Part shown: positions 20,180 to 32,305 of the stretch, in pieces
Position numbering within the stretch: position 1 is the stretch's first letter
Layout: each line of letters begins with the position of its first letter
Source of the DNA: Procambarus clarkii
Lineage: Eukaryota > Arthropoda > Malacostraca > Decapoda > Cambaridae
Reading direction: 5' to 3'
Assembly: GCF_040958095.1 (NCBI RefSeq)
Contig: NC_091209.1
Span: 3,420,232-3,484,231, forward strand
Length of the DNA stretch: 64,000 bases
Position numbers and translations under genes: made by a program
Notes under the pieces: model-generated
Databases searched by the model: none
Told to the model about the DNA's origin: nothing
What the model saw: only the letters and a program-made list of their open reading frames with translations

Positions 20180-21190
20180 TTGGCTGTTTGGCAGCCGTGC
20201 GGAGCGGTTCTGTTTATGTTCGCTCCTCAGTATTGCCTGAACGTTTGGCGTGCACACAGTTGGTGGCGTTTTTTGTGGGCTCTGGCCTGGCAGGCCGGCG
20301 GGATGGCGTTGCCCATGCCACCTGTGAAACGTGTGATACGGTTAAGCTGGCCTTCTCTGGTCTGGTGGACTACTCATTGTTGGAGGTTGCTCTCATGGAT
20401 GTGCTGGGTGTTCATGCTGCGGATGTGTGTGGTGTGCAGCTGGCTGGGGACCGTTGGGCCTTGGTTAAGCTGACTAACGCTGCGGTGTACCGGGATGTGG
20501 TGGACAAGTTTGCTGGGCGTACTGTACCTTTGCCTGGCGCGGCGGGTACGGTTTGTGTAACGGACTTATGCATTCCAGTGACGTTTGTGGTGGTGCGGGG
20601 GCTGCCATTTGAGTTCCCGGAGAGCCTGCTCCGCCGGTTCTTTGGGAGATATGGGAGTGTTCTCGCCTTTCGGGCGAATGTGCTGAAGTCTGGCCGTCTC
20701 CGTGGCGTCCTGGTTGGTACCCGCACGATTACCATGAAGCTGAGGAAGGTGATCCCATCGTCCATGGTGCTGCTGGGCTTCAAGGGTGCAGTGCTTTTAT
20801 GCAGGACAGGAGCGCACATGCTTTTGGTGCGGTATGGCTGGACACCAGGCTGTGGGTTGCCGTAATGGCACCGGCCGGTTGGTCAGTGTCTTCCGGGAAG
20901 AGGATTTCCCGCCTCTACATGGCCTTGTGGACTTTGGGTATGATCCTGCCAGGTTGAAACCCCCCGGGAACCTGCCGGTGATGTTGGTGTTGTGGGTGCA
21001 GTGCGCCCCACTGGTGCTGACGTGCCGGGTCCGGTGTCTGTGGACCCCCCTGGTGTGGGCAGTAGTGCGGTGGTCACACATGTGAAGGTGCATCCTCCTC
21101 CGGTTGCCATCGCCGTAGATGTTGATGCTTCGGTGGAGCGTGGCCCTGTTTTGTCGCCGGTGAATCATGTCGCGCTAGATTCTGGTGCGC
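20180..21190 (+). pseudogene. Tx1-like LINE ORF1 (gag-like, CCHC), truncated and frameshifted
   Basis: Open from the junction at 20180 to about 20865. It reads an RNA-binding-like domain (VTFVVVRGLPFEFPESLLRR and FFGRYGSVLAFRAN resemble an RRM), then shifts frame near 20800 to give a CCHC knuckle (CFWCGMAGHQAVGC) followed by EDFPPL, a motif common after the knuckle in Tx1 ORF1. It is interrupted at about 21197 by a minus-strand CR1-like LINE fragment and resumes at about 21590. The 5' end of the ORF is missing. Confidence 0.7.
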
Positions 21191-21196
21191 CTGGAT

Positions 21197-21588
21197 TGGT
21201 GTGTACTCACCTAGTTCACCTAGTTGTGCTTGCGGGGGTTGAGCTCTTGCTCTTTGGTCCCGCCTCTCAACCGTCAATCAACAGATGTACAGGTTCCTGA
21301 GCCTATTGGGCTCTATCATATCTACACTTGAAACTGTGTATGGAGTCAGCCTCCAGCACATTACTTCCTAATGCATTTCATTTGTCAACCACTCTGACAC
21401 TAAAAAAGTTCTTTCTAATATCTCTGTGGTCATTTGGGCACTCAGTTTCCACCTGTGTCCCCTAGTGCGCCCCCTTGTGTTAAATAGCCTGTCTTTATCA
21501 ACCCTGTTGATTCCCTTGAGAATCTTGAATGTGGTGATCATGTCCCCTCTAACTCTTCTGTCTTCAAACGAAGTGAGGTTTAATTCTT
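21197..21588 (-). mobile_element. 3' fragment of the CR1-like LINE inserted in Tx1 ORF1
   Basis: The reverse complement matches about 49855-50240. The coding tail (FSVRVVDKWNALGS-like) is partly decayed and ends with GAGGCGGGACCAAAGAGC and GGTGAGTAC. It sits between GGTGTGT and TTGTGTGC, that is, at a short (GT)n site. Confidence 0.85.
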
Positions 21589-21804
21589 TGTGTGCTTCTG
21601 CCCTTAGGTGGAGCCCTTGGAGGCGGATGAGTTCGTTCGACGAGAGGGGGGCTGCCCCTCTCGTCGTCCTTCAACCACTGCTGTCCCGGGTCAATCTGGC
21701 TCTCAGACGAAGCGCCGGAAAATGGCCAGGAGTCAGAATCAGAATAATACAGGAGAAGATGCCCATTGGGGCGAGCTTGGAAGTGGGGACAGAAGAAGAT
21801 AAGG
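21589..21804 (+). pseudogene. C-terminus of the Tx1-like ORF1 after the insertion
   Basis: The frame reads VEPLEADEFVRREGGCPSRRP, a basic QTKRRKMARSQNQ stretch, and a stop after GDRRR at about 21802. Confidence 0.55.
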
Positions 21805-22057
21805 GGGGGTGAGAGGAAGAAGATTTGTAAGAGAAAAAGTGCCAGGGCTAAACCCAGCTGCGTGTCGTTAGGTTGCGGCTTTCGAGGCAGGGACTCAGTC
21901 GGGTGTTTTCAGTGACAACATCGGGACATCACAAACTCACAACATCACAGTGATTGGCTCAAGAGCGTCAGGGCTGAACTTTTTACGGATGGTTTGTGCT
22001 GGTTGTTGAGAGCTGAATATGTAATTATAGTGGATGCTGGGTGTTGAGAGCTAAAGT
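21805..22057. other. Border between the Tx1-like and Jockey-like LINEs, no gene
   Basis: No ORF. The right part (about 21950-22057) is probably the 3' UTR of the minus-strand LINE; no clear poly(A) was seen. Confidence 0.4.
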
Positions 22058-25000
22058 TTAACGAAATACAGAGTTAGGAGGAGGATCATGGATGGTAGAG
22101 AAGAGGTCATGAGTGTGTCGTGGTAATCTGAGAGTGTGTAGGAGAAAATCAATGTGTTGTTCATGATAAGTGAGTAGTCTATCAATTTGTTTGTCTGATA
22201 AAGTTTTCCAGTAGGTATTTAGGGCAGGAATGTTCGTACTTTCATGGAGACTTTGACTGGTATTTAACTCTTGCCATCGGGTGTTGAGTACCCATCTTAG
22301 TGCTCTATTCTGTATTCTTTGAAGTTTTATTTTGTTAGTACGTGCAGATAGAGAAAGAGCTAGTGGAGCGTATGTTAGGAGAGGTCTAATAAGTGCTTTG
22401 TAAAGGTGCATTTTTGTGTCAGGTTTTGCAAATCTAAGTCTGTATAGTTTCTTCATGGCTTGAAGAGCTATTGCATGTTTCTGTGTAATGTGTGTGTGAA
22501 AGAGTAGTTGTCGATCAAATGTGAGTCCCAGGACTGTGGAGGAGAGAGATACAGAGATATAAGTAGGATTTTGAGTGTATGAATAGAGTTTGAGAGGAAT
22601 TGGGTTAATAGTTCTTTTACAGAAAAAGTAGGTGATTTTAGATTTGCTGGAGTTGGTTTTTATACGCCATTTGTACTCCCACTCAGTGACAACATCAAGT
22701 TCTGTTTGTGATCTGTTTGTTAGTGTATCAATGGTGTTGCTGGTGACAAGGTGAGAGACATCATCAGCATAACATATGGTTAATGAAGTGTGATGAACAG
22801 GGTCAGGAATGTCGTTTATGTATAGGATGTAGAGTGTTGGGGCAAGAACAGAACCTTGGGGAACACCGGCATGTAAGTTGAAGTAGTCAGAGTGTTGTTG
22901 GAGGAACTTAATTCTCATTGTCCTATTGTCTAAGTAGTTAGAAAGAAGTTTGGTGGTGATAAGAGGAAGATTAAAGTTGTTGCATAGTTTGAATTTTAAG
23001 CCGTCATGCCAGTGTCAAAGGCCTTCTCAACGTCCTTAGTGATGAGTGCAGTCTTAAGTCTTTGGTGCTGATTGATACTGAGGTAGTTGGTCATGATGTT
23101 TAAGGCGTCGTGAGTGGACCGGTGAGGCCGAAATCCAAACTGTTTGTTAGTGAGTAAGTTAGTAAGTTCAAGGTGGGTTCTAAGTCTCTGGTTGATCAGC
23201 CTTTCAAAGACTTTGCCAAGTGTCTCTAGGAGGCTGATGGGTCTATAGTTCTTTGGGTCAGTGTGGGGTTTCCCAGTTTTTTTTTTTTTTTTTTTTTTTT
23301 TTGAGATATATACAAGAGTTGTTACATTCTTGTACAGCCACTAGTACGCGTAGCGTTTCGGGCAGGTCCCTGGAATACGATCCCCTGCCCCGAAGAATCG
23401 TTTTTTCATCCAAGTACACATTTTACTGTTGCGTTAAACAGAGGCTACAGTTAAGGATTTGCGCCCAGTAAATCCTCCCCGGCCAGGATACGAACCCATG
23501 ACATAGCGCTCGCGGAACGCCAGGCGAGTGTCTTACCACTACACCACGGAGACTGGTTGTTTTGGAATAAGAACGGCTGTGGCAGACTTAAAGTTGAGTG
23601 GAAAGTATCCAGAGGCAAGGGAGGCGTTGAATAGGTTAGTGATAGCAGTAATGATAGAAGCAGGGAGTTGTCTAAGAAGGATATGTCCAATGCCAGACGC
23701 ACCAGGGGCTCTACGACGAGTGCCCATGAGAGCTGTCTTGACATCAGCTAGAGTTAGGGGAGTCTGTAGTTCAGTGTTTGAATTGAGATTTTCAAGGTGG
23801 ATGAGGTCGTCTGGTGTAGTTGCTTGTCTATTTTGGTGTATCCAGTCTTCGACTATTTCAATGTTGGGGCGTGCAAATGGTTCAGGAGGATGTGGGTGAA
23901 AGATTTGTTCCCATTGGTGTTTAAAAATGTTGAGAACTGCTTCAGGATCAGTGATTTTGTTGTTATTATGTAGAAGGTATTTAAACGGTGTGTAAGTTGA
24001 TCCTTGTAATCGTTCGATTCGTTTCCAGAATTCTTGAGGTGTCAGTTTTCTGTTTTCTGCTTGTTCTATAAGGTGTTTCCAATGTTTTGTGTGATCTTCA
24101 TCTAGGCTGTTAAGGATATGGTTTTTTAATGCTGTTAGGTCCCATAGTATTTGTCCATGACGATGTATGTTTTGTAAGAATCTAGTGTGATAGCAAGCTA
24201 AGAGGCGTTTTGAGCGAATGGAGGGGGTGAAAGTGAAATGTGGTTTGTGTGTTGTTTTAGGAATGGAGATGTTTGCTGCATGAATGATGGTGTCTTGTAT
24301 GTTGCGTGCTTGTGTGTCGATGTCAGTGTAATGTTTGTCATTGTATTCATAAGTGAGATCAGTGTCATCAATGTGTTGTTTGAAATTGTCCCAGTTTGCC
24401 CTAAGGTATGAGAATTGAGGAGTGCTGGGGATGAGAATAGGATTTGTGGCGACTGTGAGAATTAAGGGAATATGATCAGAGCCCGTAATGGGCCCTGGTG
24501 AAATGAAGTGTTGCAAGTTGCTGCCATGTCTGTTAGTGAATATGAGATCAGGCCGGCCAGAACCTGTATGTGTGAAACAAGTGGGGAAATCAGGGCCAAG
24601 AAAGAATAGATGTTTTTGGGTGTATATTTGGTGAAGCTGTCTGCCATGCTGATTTGTGGTATTGTGGTGGAATGTAGGATGTTGTGCATTGAGGTCTGCA
24701 AGCAGAAAAACAGGCAAGTGAGTGTGGTTGAAGAGAGTTATGAAATCTTGCATGGGAATGTCGGTGTTAGGACGGGTGTAGGTTGTGCAGATGATGAGAG
24801 ACCCCATTTGTGTGTGAACTTTAATGGCTAGGAAATGTTTGTGAAGCCAATGAGTGTGTAAGAGTTCGTGTTTGTATGAAGAACGAATGAGTATTGCAAC
24901 TCCTTCATGTGCTTCATCTGGTGACTGATAAGAGGAGTAGCCATAATGTTTGATTTTATGAGTTCGTAATGTATGTGCTATTTAATAATAGCACATCAGG

Positions 25001-25074
25001 TCTCTCGATCTCAATAAAATCTGACACCATGTGTCTAATGGAGAAATATGCCCGCACATTAAATTGGATGATCT
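22058..25074 (-). pseudogene. Jockey-like LINE ORF2 (endonuclease + RT), frameshifted, with a SINE inside
   Basis: Read on the minus strand. The N-terminus near 25070 gives FNVRAYFSIRHMVSDF, where the APE endonuclease Asn lies. After a frameshift near 24975 come EGVAILIRSSYKHELL, then VFLLADLNAQHP and ITGSDHIPLIL (SDH). The RT begins near 23770 (MGTRRRAPGASGIGHI) and is interrupted by a SINE (23276-23553) at the IPK/GKP position. It continues NYRPISLLETLGKVFERL and QFGFRPHRSTHDAL, has a one-base loss near 23005 at AFDTG, then GVPQGSVLAPTLYILYINDI and the catalytic CYADDV, and ends at 22058. The motifs fit Jockey-type LINEs. It is non-functional because of the breaks. Confidence 0.85.
23276..23553 (-). 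mobile_element. tRNA-derived SINE (family S1), minus strand
   Basis: A T-run of about 24 bases at 23277-23302 is its poly(A) tail. The tRNA-like head at the other end has a GGTGTAGTGGTAAGACAC A box and a GGTTCGTATCC B box. The tail holds GCCCGAAACGCTACGCGTAC, as in the copies at 43665 and 59334. It splits the RT of the Jockey-like LINE. Confidence 0.9.
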
Positions 25075-25077
25075 TTA

Positions 25078-26737
25078 TGAATTTTTAGGTTTTGATGGGG
25101 TGCTGGTGGGGTTTTGTGCATGTACAGGAGCATGAGGTTTGCGTGATTCAATGACTTGGGCAGTTACTGAGGAGGGTGCATCTTGGAGGAGGGTGGTAGG
25201 AATTGTGGGAAATTGACAGCGGGAGGTGGGAGTAAGACAACGGGTTGCTGAGCGGGCTCGGGACGAGATGAGATGAGTTACAGAAGAAATGACTGGAGTT
25301 GTTGGGGGATGGAGGAAGGCAGAAGGCTTGTTGGCAGAAACCGGGTGAGAGGTATCAGAGGTTGTAGTGTTTGAAGTCAGATTAGAAGTGGAGGGGACAA
25401 TGTTGGGAGAAGAGGGTGAAGGTGCTTTTGACATGGATGATTCAGTTTGGGATAGTCCAGGATGTGCTGTTGGTCAGAGGCACCGTTTTCTGTAGCAGTC
25501 GGGAGTGGGTTGGGAGGACATTGTGGGGGAACTGTAGTATTTTCCTCAGCTGAAGCCGTGGTGTTTTGTGGAGTGAGGACTGTAGGCGAGAATGGAGCAG
25601 AACGCAATAGGTGAGTAGGAGGAACAGAGATACTAGGAAGGCCGTTATGAGTGAGAAAAATAGGAAGATAGTCAGCAAAGTCACGACCATCGTCCTTGGC
25701 CTTCAAGTAAGCAGCTTGTACACAGGCAGTGACTCGTTCATATGAAAGGTTCTGAAGAGGAGAATAAGGTGGAGGTGGTGGGTGAGGGAAGAGAGGTGGA
25801 GAGGAATGAGTTTGTTGTGCAGTATTATTGAGATGATGTTGCTGGTGAGGTGAAGCATTAAGGACACTGGCATAGGACATTGAGGTGGCTGATGCTGTTT
25901 GGTGATGAGATAGGTTATGGGAGGTTGAAGAAGAAGAATGAGGGTGTGCTTGAGTGCGAGGTTGGTTATTGCGAAGAGAGTTTAGGGTTTGCTTTCTCAA
26001 AGGGCAAGATTTGTCAACTGCTGAGTGAGCACCTTGGCAATTGGTGCATTTTAGGATAGGGGCAGCTAGAGCACTGAGTATAAAAATGACCTTCAGCAGA
26101 GCATTTGGAGCAAATTTGTGGGCTTTTACATTTTCGTGTTTCGTGATTATACTTACAACATTTGAAACATTGTAGTAAAGGAAGATAGTCAACTGGACTA
26201 ATGAGATAGGGAGGAGTGCTGGTGTTGAGGATTTTAATTCCATGGTGCAAGAGTTTCTGAGCTTCTGTAGGGGAGGAACATTGGATCTTGAGGTGTTTTG
26301 TATTGGGCACTGGGTATACCTCCATTACAGTAATAGCATTCCTGTGTGAGACGTCTTGAGAGAGATTGATAGTATTAGATGCTGATAGGACAGAGCTGTC
26401 GACATTTCTTACAAGGACAGAGCATTTTTTTTTTGTTCAATAGTGAGGACAGGAGTCAGTGAACCTTGTGTGAGTTTACTGAAAGTAGGTTCCTTGAAAC
26501 AGGCAAAAAGGTCGTCTTTTGAGGCAATGAGAAATTTGATGATGTTTGTGTTGGCGTGTTTGATATGGTTATGGTTTGATATGGTTTGATATATGCTATA
26601 TGGTTTATATGCTATATGCTATATGGATATGGTTTGATATATGCTGGTGTGCCAGTGGCATTGTAAAAGGTAGTGATGCAGTCAATTGTGTCTATGGGTG
26701 TATTCCCAGTGTAGGTCATCCGTAGACAGTGAGCCAT
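25078..26737 (-). pseudogene. gag: Jockey-like LINE ORF1 (gag-like with CCHC knuckles)
   Basis: The minus-strand ATG at 26737 reads MAHCLRMTYTGNTPIDTID. The frame is disturbed at a TATGGTTTGATA-type expansion (26560-26650) and at a T-rich run near 26427. It then gives NAITVMEVYPVPNTKHLKI and the knuckles CFKCCKYNHETRKC and CSKCSAEGHFYTQC, and after a shift near 26060 CTNCQGAHSAVDKSC, the triple-knuckle pattern of Jockey/I-type gag. The C-terminus is Ser/Thr/Pro/His-rich; another shift near 25434 precedes the stop at 25078, next to ORF2. Confidence 0.8.
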
Positions 26738-27432
26738 TGTGACTCACTATCTACTGACAGTCCCGTGTCTTGTGCCAATCACTGTGATTCCATAAGCTCA
26801 GTGGGGGTCAGTGTGTAGGCCATGTCTAAGACCTGGCCTAAGGGTCTCACCACGAACAAACACCGTGTTCCGGAAGGTTGCAACCCCCAATTATGGTGGG
26901 CTCGCACGATCACGAGATTCCACAACTGGCTCGGCAGTGTCAGAAACGGAAGAATTTTAGGAGAGGAGAAAAAGAATGCACTTATGCCATGACGCAGCTG
27001 CAAAAGGTGAACTTCTGTCTTCTCACCTGGGCCTGTTCTGGCTCGAAGTGGGGCTGTTCACATAAATGCAGTCCGACCTGGACACAAGCACATTTGACAA
27101 CACACAGAAGATGCCACGAGGAAGATGTCACTGCTTAGGACTAGATGCTGGCTGGGTAGCGCCTGGTTCTGCTCCAATAACTGCTGGCTGGAACTGGTTT
27201 TTGGCTGCACCGAAGTGCTCGTCGAGGCTGGAGAATAACAGCTGCTGTAGGACAGCGAGACGATGCTGGCTTGCTTTATGGCTGGCGAGCTGATCGATCC
27301 ATCCACTCACGCACTCTAAGAGGTATCAGACGTTGGTAGAGTGGGCGTGCGTAGCGCTCAAGCAGAGGGCCGCCTAAGTCACACTGCGAGCGAGACGATG
27401 CTACTCTTGCAACGATGCTGATTGGTTTGTTT
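26738..27432. other. 5' UTR of the Jockey-like LINE and/or unassigned sequence
   Basis: No domain is recognised on either strand. The part next to 26737 should be the LINE 5' UTR. A minus-strand frame ending near 27276 (RSQCDLGGPLLERYARPLY) is open but unrecognised. Confidence 0.35.
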
Positions 27433-27690
27433 TTTGCCAGGAGTGGTCGCTCTGGGGACCGAGGGCCTTCGGTGCGGACGTTAGAGCCTGATGGGGGTGT
27501 ATGTGATGGTGAGGGTGTGGGTGTGGCGGTGTCAGTAGTGGCCCCGTCGGTGCTGGGTGGTGGAGGGTGTGTTGTGGACCCTCCTGGTGATCTCATATAT
27601 GGGTCGCCTGGGGTACGGAGCCCGGAGTGGGAGGTGGTGGATCAGGGGGACTGTGGCAGTGATGATCGCAGCCTTGTGGGGAAGTTATGA
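27433..27690 (+). pseudogene. Tx1-like LINE ORF1, C-terminal fragment
   Basis: The open frame ends in TGA at 27690. It is Gly/Val-rich with an acidic end (SPEWEVVDQGDCGSDDRSL). Its position 150 bases before ORF2 and its composition match the ORF1 end of a Tx1-like LINE. The element appears 5' truncated near 27430. Confidence 0.5.
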
Positions 27691-27840
27691 AAGGACTATG
27701 GCCTCCCCCCCCCCTCCCTGTGGGGAGTGCGTCTCCGTCCCCTGGGGTCCCAGTGGCAACTGCTGCTGCTTGCCTGTGCGGGGTGTCGGCCGGACCGGTC
27801 TGACGGTTTTGTGGTTAGATAGGGTTTATATATTTTCCCA

Positions 27841-30800
27841 ATGGATCCTAAATTAACGTGTGCTTCACTGAATGTGAATGGTTTGCGTTCTGTGGCTGTG
27901 CAATTGGGCCTGGTGTCAATGCTGCGTGAGTGGTTGGCGGATGTGGCTTTTGTGCAGGAGGTGGGGGTTGTTACATGTGTTGGCTGAGGGGTTTACGGTG
28001 GTATTAAACCCTTCGCGTGGTTTGCGTGAAGGTACGTTGATCCTGCTTTCTAAGTGGGCGCCGATTTCCGTGCTTCACACGGAGATGGACGAGGATGGTC
28101 GGGGTGCTGTTGGTTCAGGTCTCCTTTTTGGTGTCTGAGGTCTCTCTCTTGAACGTGTACGTGCCGTTTGAGGCGGCGCAGAGGGGGGACCAGGAGGTTT
28201 TTTTCCCGTGACGTGCTGCATTTTTTGTGGCACGATATGAGGGAGATGATTTTTGGGGGAGATTTTAATTGTATTACGTCGGCGCGGGATAGCAATAGTC
28301 TTCGTCCGGCAAATATCTCGCCGGCTTTGACTGCTACCTTGAAGAGTTGTGGGTTTCGGGATGCAGCTGTGTTGCAAGAGGGTCTTTTGGAGTACACTTT
28401 TGTCTCGCGTGGGGCTTGCTCTTGCCTTGATCGTTTTGACGTGCTTACTGGGGGTGGATCGGTTTTTTCTTTGCGGACGGTTTCCGTGAGGTTCTCGGAC
28501 CATTGCATGGTGGTGTTGCAGGTGGGGATTCGCAGCCAGGTGCGGGTTGGCCGTGGATGGTGGAAGCTGAATTGTGGGTTGCTGAAGTGCCCGGTTGTGT
28601 GTACCCAGTTCCGGGCCCGGTGGGCTGTCTTGGCCGCTCGGAAGGGGGCGTTTCCCTCGGTTCTGGAGTGGTGGGAGTGGGCTAAGGTGGAATGTCGGTC
28701 GTTTTTTCGGGTGCTGGCGAAGCGGGTGGTGGTGGGAAGGTTTGGTCTGTTGCGGGTTTTGCAGGCACGGTTATTTCGCCTGTATGGGTTACTGAATAAG
28801 GGTTTAGATAGGTTTCGGGAGATCTCGGTGTGTAAGGATCTCATTTGTGGGCTGAGGGGGTACATGTGCGGGCTGGGGTGAAGGAACGGTTGTGTGGTGA
28901 GAAGCTCTCGCAGTTTTTACTGCAGAGGGAATGGGTGGGTCGTGCCTCTGTTTTGTTGGCAGGTCTTCATCAGCCGGATGGTTCGGTTTTGTCGGCAGGT
29001 CTTCATCAGCCGGATGGTTCGGTTTTGTCGGACACAGGGGCGGTTTTGCATTATGTGCGTGAGGAATTGGAGTCTTTATATGGGGCAGTTGCGGGGGATG
29101 AGGGGTTGATGGGGGTCCTTCCTCCAACACTGTGCACCAGGGTTGTCGGAAATGGATTGTGTGGGTCTTGTGCGGTAGGTAAGCCCTTCGGAGCTTTGGG
29201 AGGTTGTGCGGTCCTTTTGTCGTGGTAAGGTTCCGGGGTCGGATTGGTTTCCGATGGAGTTCTATGTCGAGTTTTGGGATGTGCTTGGTGCCGATATTTT
29301 GGAGGTGGTTCGATTTTGTCTTCGGAGTTTGTCTCTATCTGATTCGCAAAATGATGGTCTTGTGCGGCTTCTTCCGAAGCCGGGGGACTTACATTTTTTT
29401 GCGAATTGGCGGCCTATTACGTTGCTAAATATGGACAGCAAGATTGTTTCCAAGTTGTTGGCTGGACGTTTGCGCTCGATGGTGGGGTCGGTGATTTCTT
29501 GGGGTCAGTTTTGTGGCTTTCCGGGTAGGTCCTTAGTGCAGTGCAATTCCCTTTTCCGGGATTTGATCCTCTATGTAGAGGAGTCTGGTGTTCCCGCGGA
29601 TATAATCAGCTTGGATTGGTCCAAGGCTTTTGATCGAGTTCCAATTGGGTTTGTTTTGCGGGTCCTGGAGAGGTTTGTTTTCCCGCCCCAGTTTGTAGGT
29701 TGGATACGGATGTTGTACGTTGTTTGTAGTAGTAGGGTGTGTGTCAAAGGGTTCCTCAGTGCTCCCTTCACTGTTTGGCGTTCGGTTCGACAGGGGTGCC
29801 CTCTGTCGATGCTTCTCTATATTCTGTTTCAGGAGCCCTTTGTTCGGGTGGTACGTGCTTGTTATTCGGTTGTTTCGCCGTGTTTGCCAAATGGCTTGTC
29901 CCTCAAGATTTGTGGTTATGCAGACGACACGGTCTTGTTTGTTGTTTCTGAGGCTCTGTGATTGCAGTTCAGGATCTGGTGCTTCAGTTTGCGTCGGCTA
30001 CAGGAGCTTTGGTCAATCGTGGGCAGTCTTGTCTTCTGGGATTGGGGGGTTGGGCTTCTCGTTTGATGTGGTCTGCATCATAGTTCCGGTGGTTCAGTCC
30101 ATTCGGGTTCTGGGGATTACGTGGTTCAGGTCGTTTGTGCAGTCTTTGGAGTTTATTTGGGAGGCGGTTTCACGGGGGGTGGGCGAAGCTGTGGGGATGT
30201 TGTCGCAACGGGCCCTGACTATTTATCAGCGGGCGATTGTTGTGTCTTGTAAGGTTTTGTCGCGGGTCTGGTTTGTGGTGCAGTGTTTTCCGTTGGATCG
30301 GCGGAGGGCTCGCGCTCTAGAGGGTTTAGTGTATCGTTATGTGTGGTGTGGCCGGTATCATCTGGTTCGTCAGTTTACGTTATGTCTCAGGGTGTCAGAG
30401 GGAGGAAGTGGTATTCCTGATGCCTATGTGAAGGCGTTGGCTTTGTGTTGGGGGTCGGTTAGGAGTAGTTTGGTGTTAGGGGTGGGTTAAACTCCTTGGG
30501 GTTGTTTTACTGCTCTATGAGGTTTAGTTTTTTGCTTGATCTGGGTCGTTACCAGGAGGTGGCCCTGTGCACGCCTCCAGTGTACTCGTGGGCGGTTTGA
30601 GCCTTCGGATGCTTTGTTGTTTTCCAGCGTTTGAGTCTTTTGGTTGTCGGGAAGTGTATGGGGCGCTTACCTCTTGGGCACCTTCCAGGGTCGAGGGTTT
30701 GTACCCTTGTTTCGACTGGGGGAATGTGTGGGAGGCGTTGAGTGGCCCGAGTGTTGCGCCACGGACGCGTGAGTTGGGTTTTCGATATTTGCATGAATCC

Positions 30801-31226
30801 TTGGCTACGAATGTGTGGCTCTTTATGTTGGGTTTGGTCGCTTCTGATAGTTGTGTTCATTGTGGGGGACGTGAGACTCAGTTACACGTCTTTTATTTTT
30901 GTGCGCGGGTTCAGGGTTTGGTTGGGTGGTTGAGGGATGTCGTTGCAGCCTTCTGTGGTCCAGGGGTGCAAGTCGATTTATTGCGGTGTTTGTTTTTTTC
31001 GTTCCCTCGGGGCTCCAGGCGGGTGCGTAACACGCTCAGGGTGTTGTTGGCGGACTATAATTTTTGTTTGTGGGTTGGTAGGATGGAGGGGTATGGGGTG
31101 GGGAGGATTTTGGGCTTTTTGAAGGGCCGTCTGTCTTATACTATGTGGTGGTTGCGTCGCTCCTTTCCTAGGGTTTTTGATGCTTGGTTCACGGTCGAGT
31201 ATGTCCGGGGTGTTGCGTTGGTGTAG
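27841..31226 (+). pseudogene. Tx1-like LINE ORF2 (APE endonuclease, RT, Cys/His C-terminus)
   Basis: The ATG at 27841 reads MDPKLTCASLNVNGLRS and then ADVAFVQE, the start of an APE endonuclease. Frameshifts near 27965, 28130 and 28200 follow. Later endonuclease motifs are IFGGDFNCITS and VRFSDHCMVV. The linker (28880-29130) contains a 36-bp duplication. The RT at 29206-29961 has NWRPITLLNMDSKI, ISLDWSKAFDRVP, VRQGCPLSMLLYIL and CGYADDTVLF, characteristic of the L1/Tx1 group. After a shift near 29950 the C-terminus includes CVHCGGRETQLHVFYFC, a Cys/His motif typical of Tx1. The stop is at 31226. The RT core is intact but the ORF as a whole is not. Confidence 0.85.
28959..29030 (+). repeat. 36-bp tandem duplication in the ORF2 linker
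   Basis: 28959-28994 is repeated exactly at 28995-29030. It encodes AGLHQPDGSVLS twice and keeps frame. Confidence 0.95.
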
Positions 31227-32305
31227 ATGGAGGGTGCCTGTGGGTGTGGTTGTGTGTGTGTGTCTGTGCGTGTTCGTTTGGTTCGGTTCCCTCTGGTGGG
31301 TGGGGGTTTGGGGGGATCTGTATATGTTGTCTTTGGGGTTTTGTGTGCTGGGGTTTGCTTGGTTGCCTTGTGTGGCGGATATTTGTGTTGTGTGTGTGTA
31401 GGTATGGGTGTGCTGGTGGTGTTGTGTGACATGTCTGTATCTCTCCTGATGTATCCGGTGCGTGGGTGTTTTCTCTGTTTGGTGGCTAGCCGTCTTCTGT
31501 CTGTGAAGGTCGGGTTTGTGTGCTAGGTGGCTGTGTTTGTCTCGTGTGTGTTCCTTTGTTGTGCGTTCTTATATGCTTGTATTCATTGTCATTATGTATT
31601 GCTGCCTTGTGTTGTGTGTTTTCCATTATGTTTCCTGTTGGCACGCCCCGTATGGGTGGCATGTGTTATTTGTTTGTGTGTTTATGCTATTTTACGATTT
31701 GTTCTATTATCTGTGTCCTATTTACTATGTTAGATACGTTACTATGTTGATTTGTACTATAACTATTTATTTTGTTATTTTTTATTTTGTTCTTTTTACT
31801 ATGTAATGTTACTGTGTTCTGTTTCCTTTGTTCTATGTACTGTGTTGTGTATTGCTTTGTTGTATTCCCTCGTTATTTTCATGTGTTTTACTTACTATGT
31901 TGTATTTACAGTGTTATATTTACCATGTTCTGTTACTGCGTTCTCGATTCTGTGGTGTGATGTCTGCTGATGTGTGGTGTGACGCATGGTGCGTGTGTTT
32001 TGCGTTTGTATTATTTTGTATATATGTATCACTTGTTTATTTTTACCCTTGGTTTTATTGTGCTCTTTGTGCACTTTTGTCGTTACTGATGCTTTTGGCC
32101 CGCCCCAGCTGGGTAGTGCAGCTTTTGTTTGTGTGTGTGTGTGTGTTCTTATGTGTTTTATATTATTCTTTGTTTTCACTTTTGTGTTATGTTGATCTGT
32201 GTTACTTGTTATCTGTGTTATTGTCATTCTGTGTTCTTTGTTAGTCTGTGCTTTACTGTTTTATATGGTTAATGCATGCTGTAATTATTTAGTTTAAAAA
32301 AAAAA
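31227..32305 (+). mobile_element. Tx1-like LINE 3' UTR with poly(A)
   Basis: This T/G-rich, non-coding stretch follows the ORF2 stop and ends in A10 at 32296-32305. Hairpin-prone blocks recur (CGCCCCGTATGGGTGGC at about 31643, CCGCCCCAGCTGGGTAGTG at about 32100). Confidence 0.75.

Noticed and set aside
20412..20819. Minus-strand Arg/Thr-rich ORF
   Set aside because: Shadow of the plus-strand Tx1-like ORF1, which has a CCHC knuckle.
31501..32244. Several hydrophobic Cys/Leu/Phe-rich ORFs suggesting membrane proteins
   Set aside because: They overlap in several frames within a T/G-rich LINE 3' UTR; the hydrophobicity follows from base composition.
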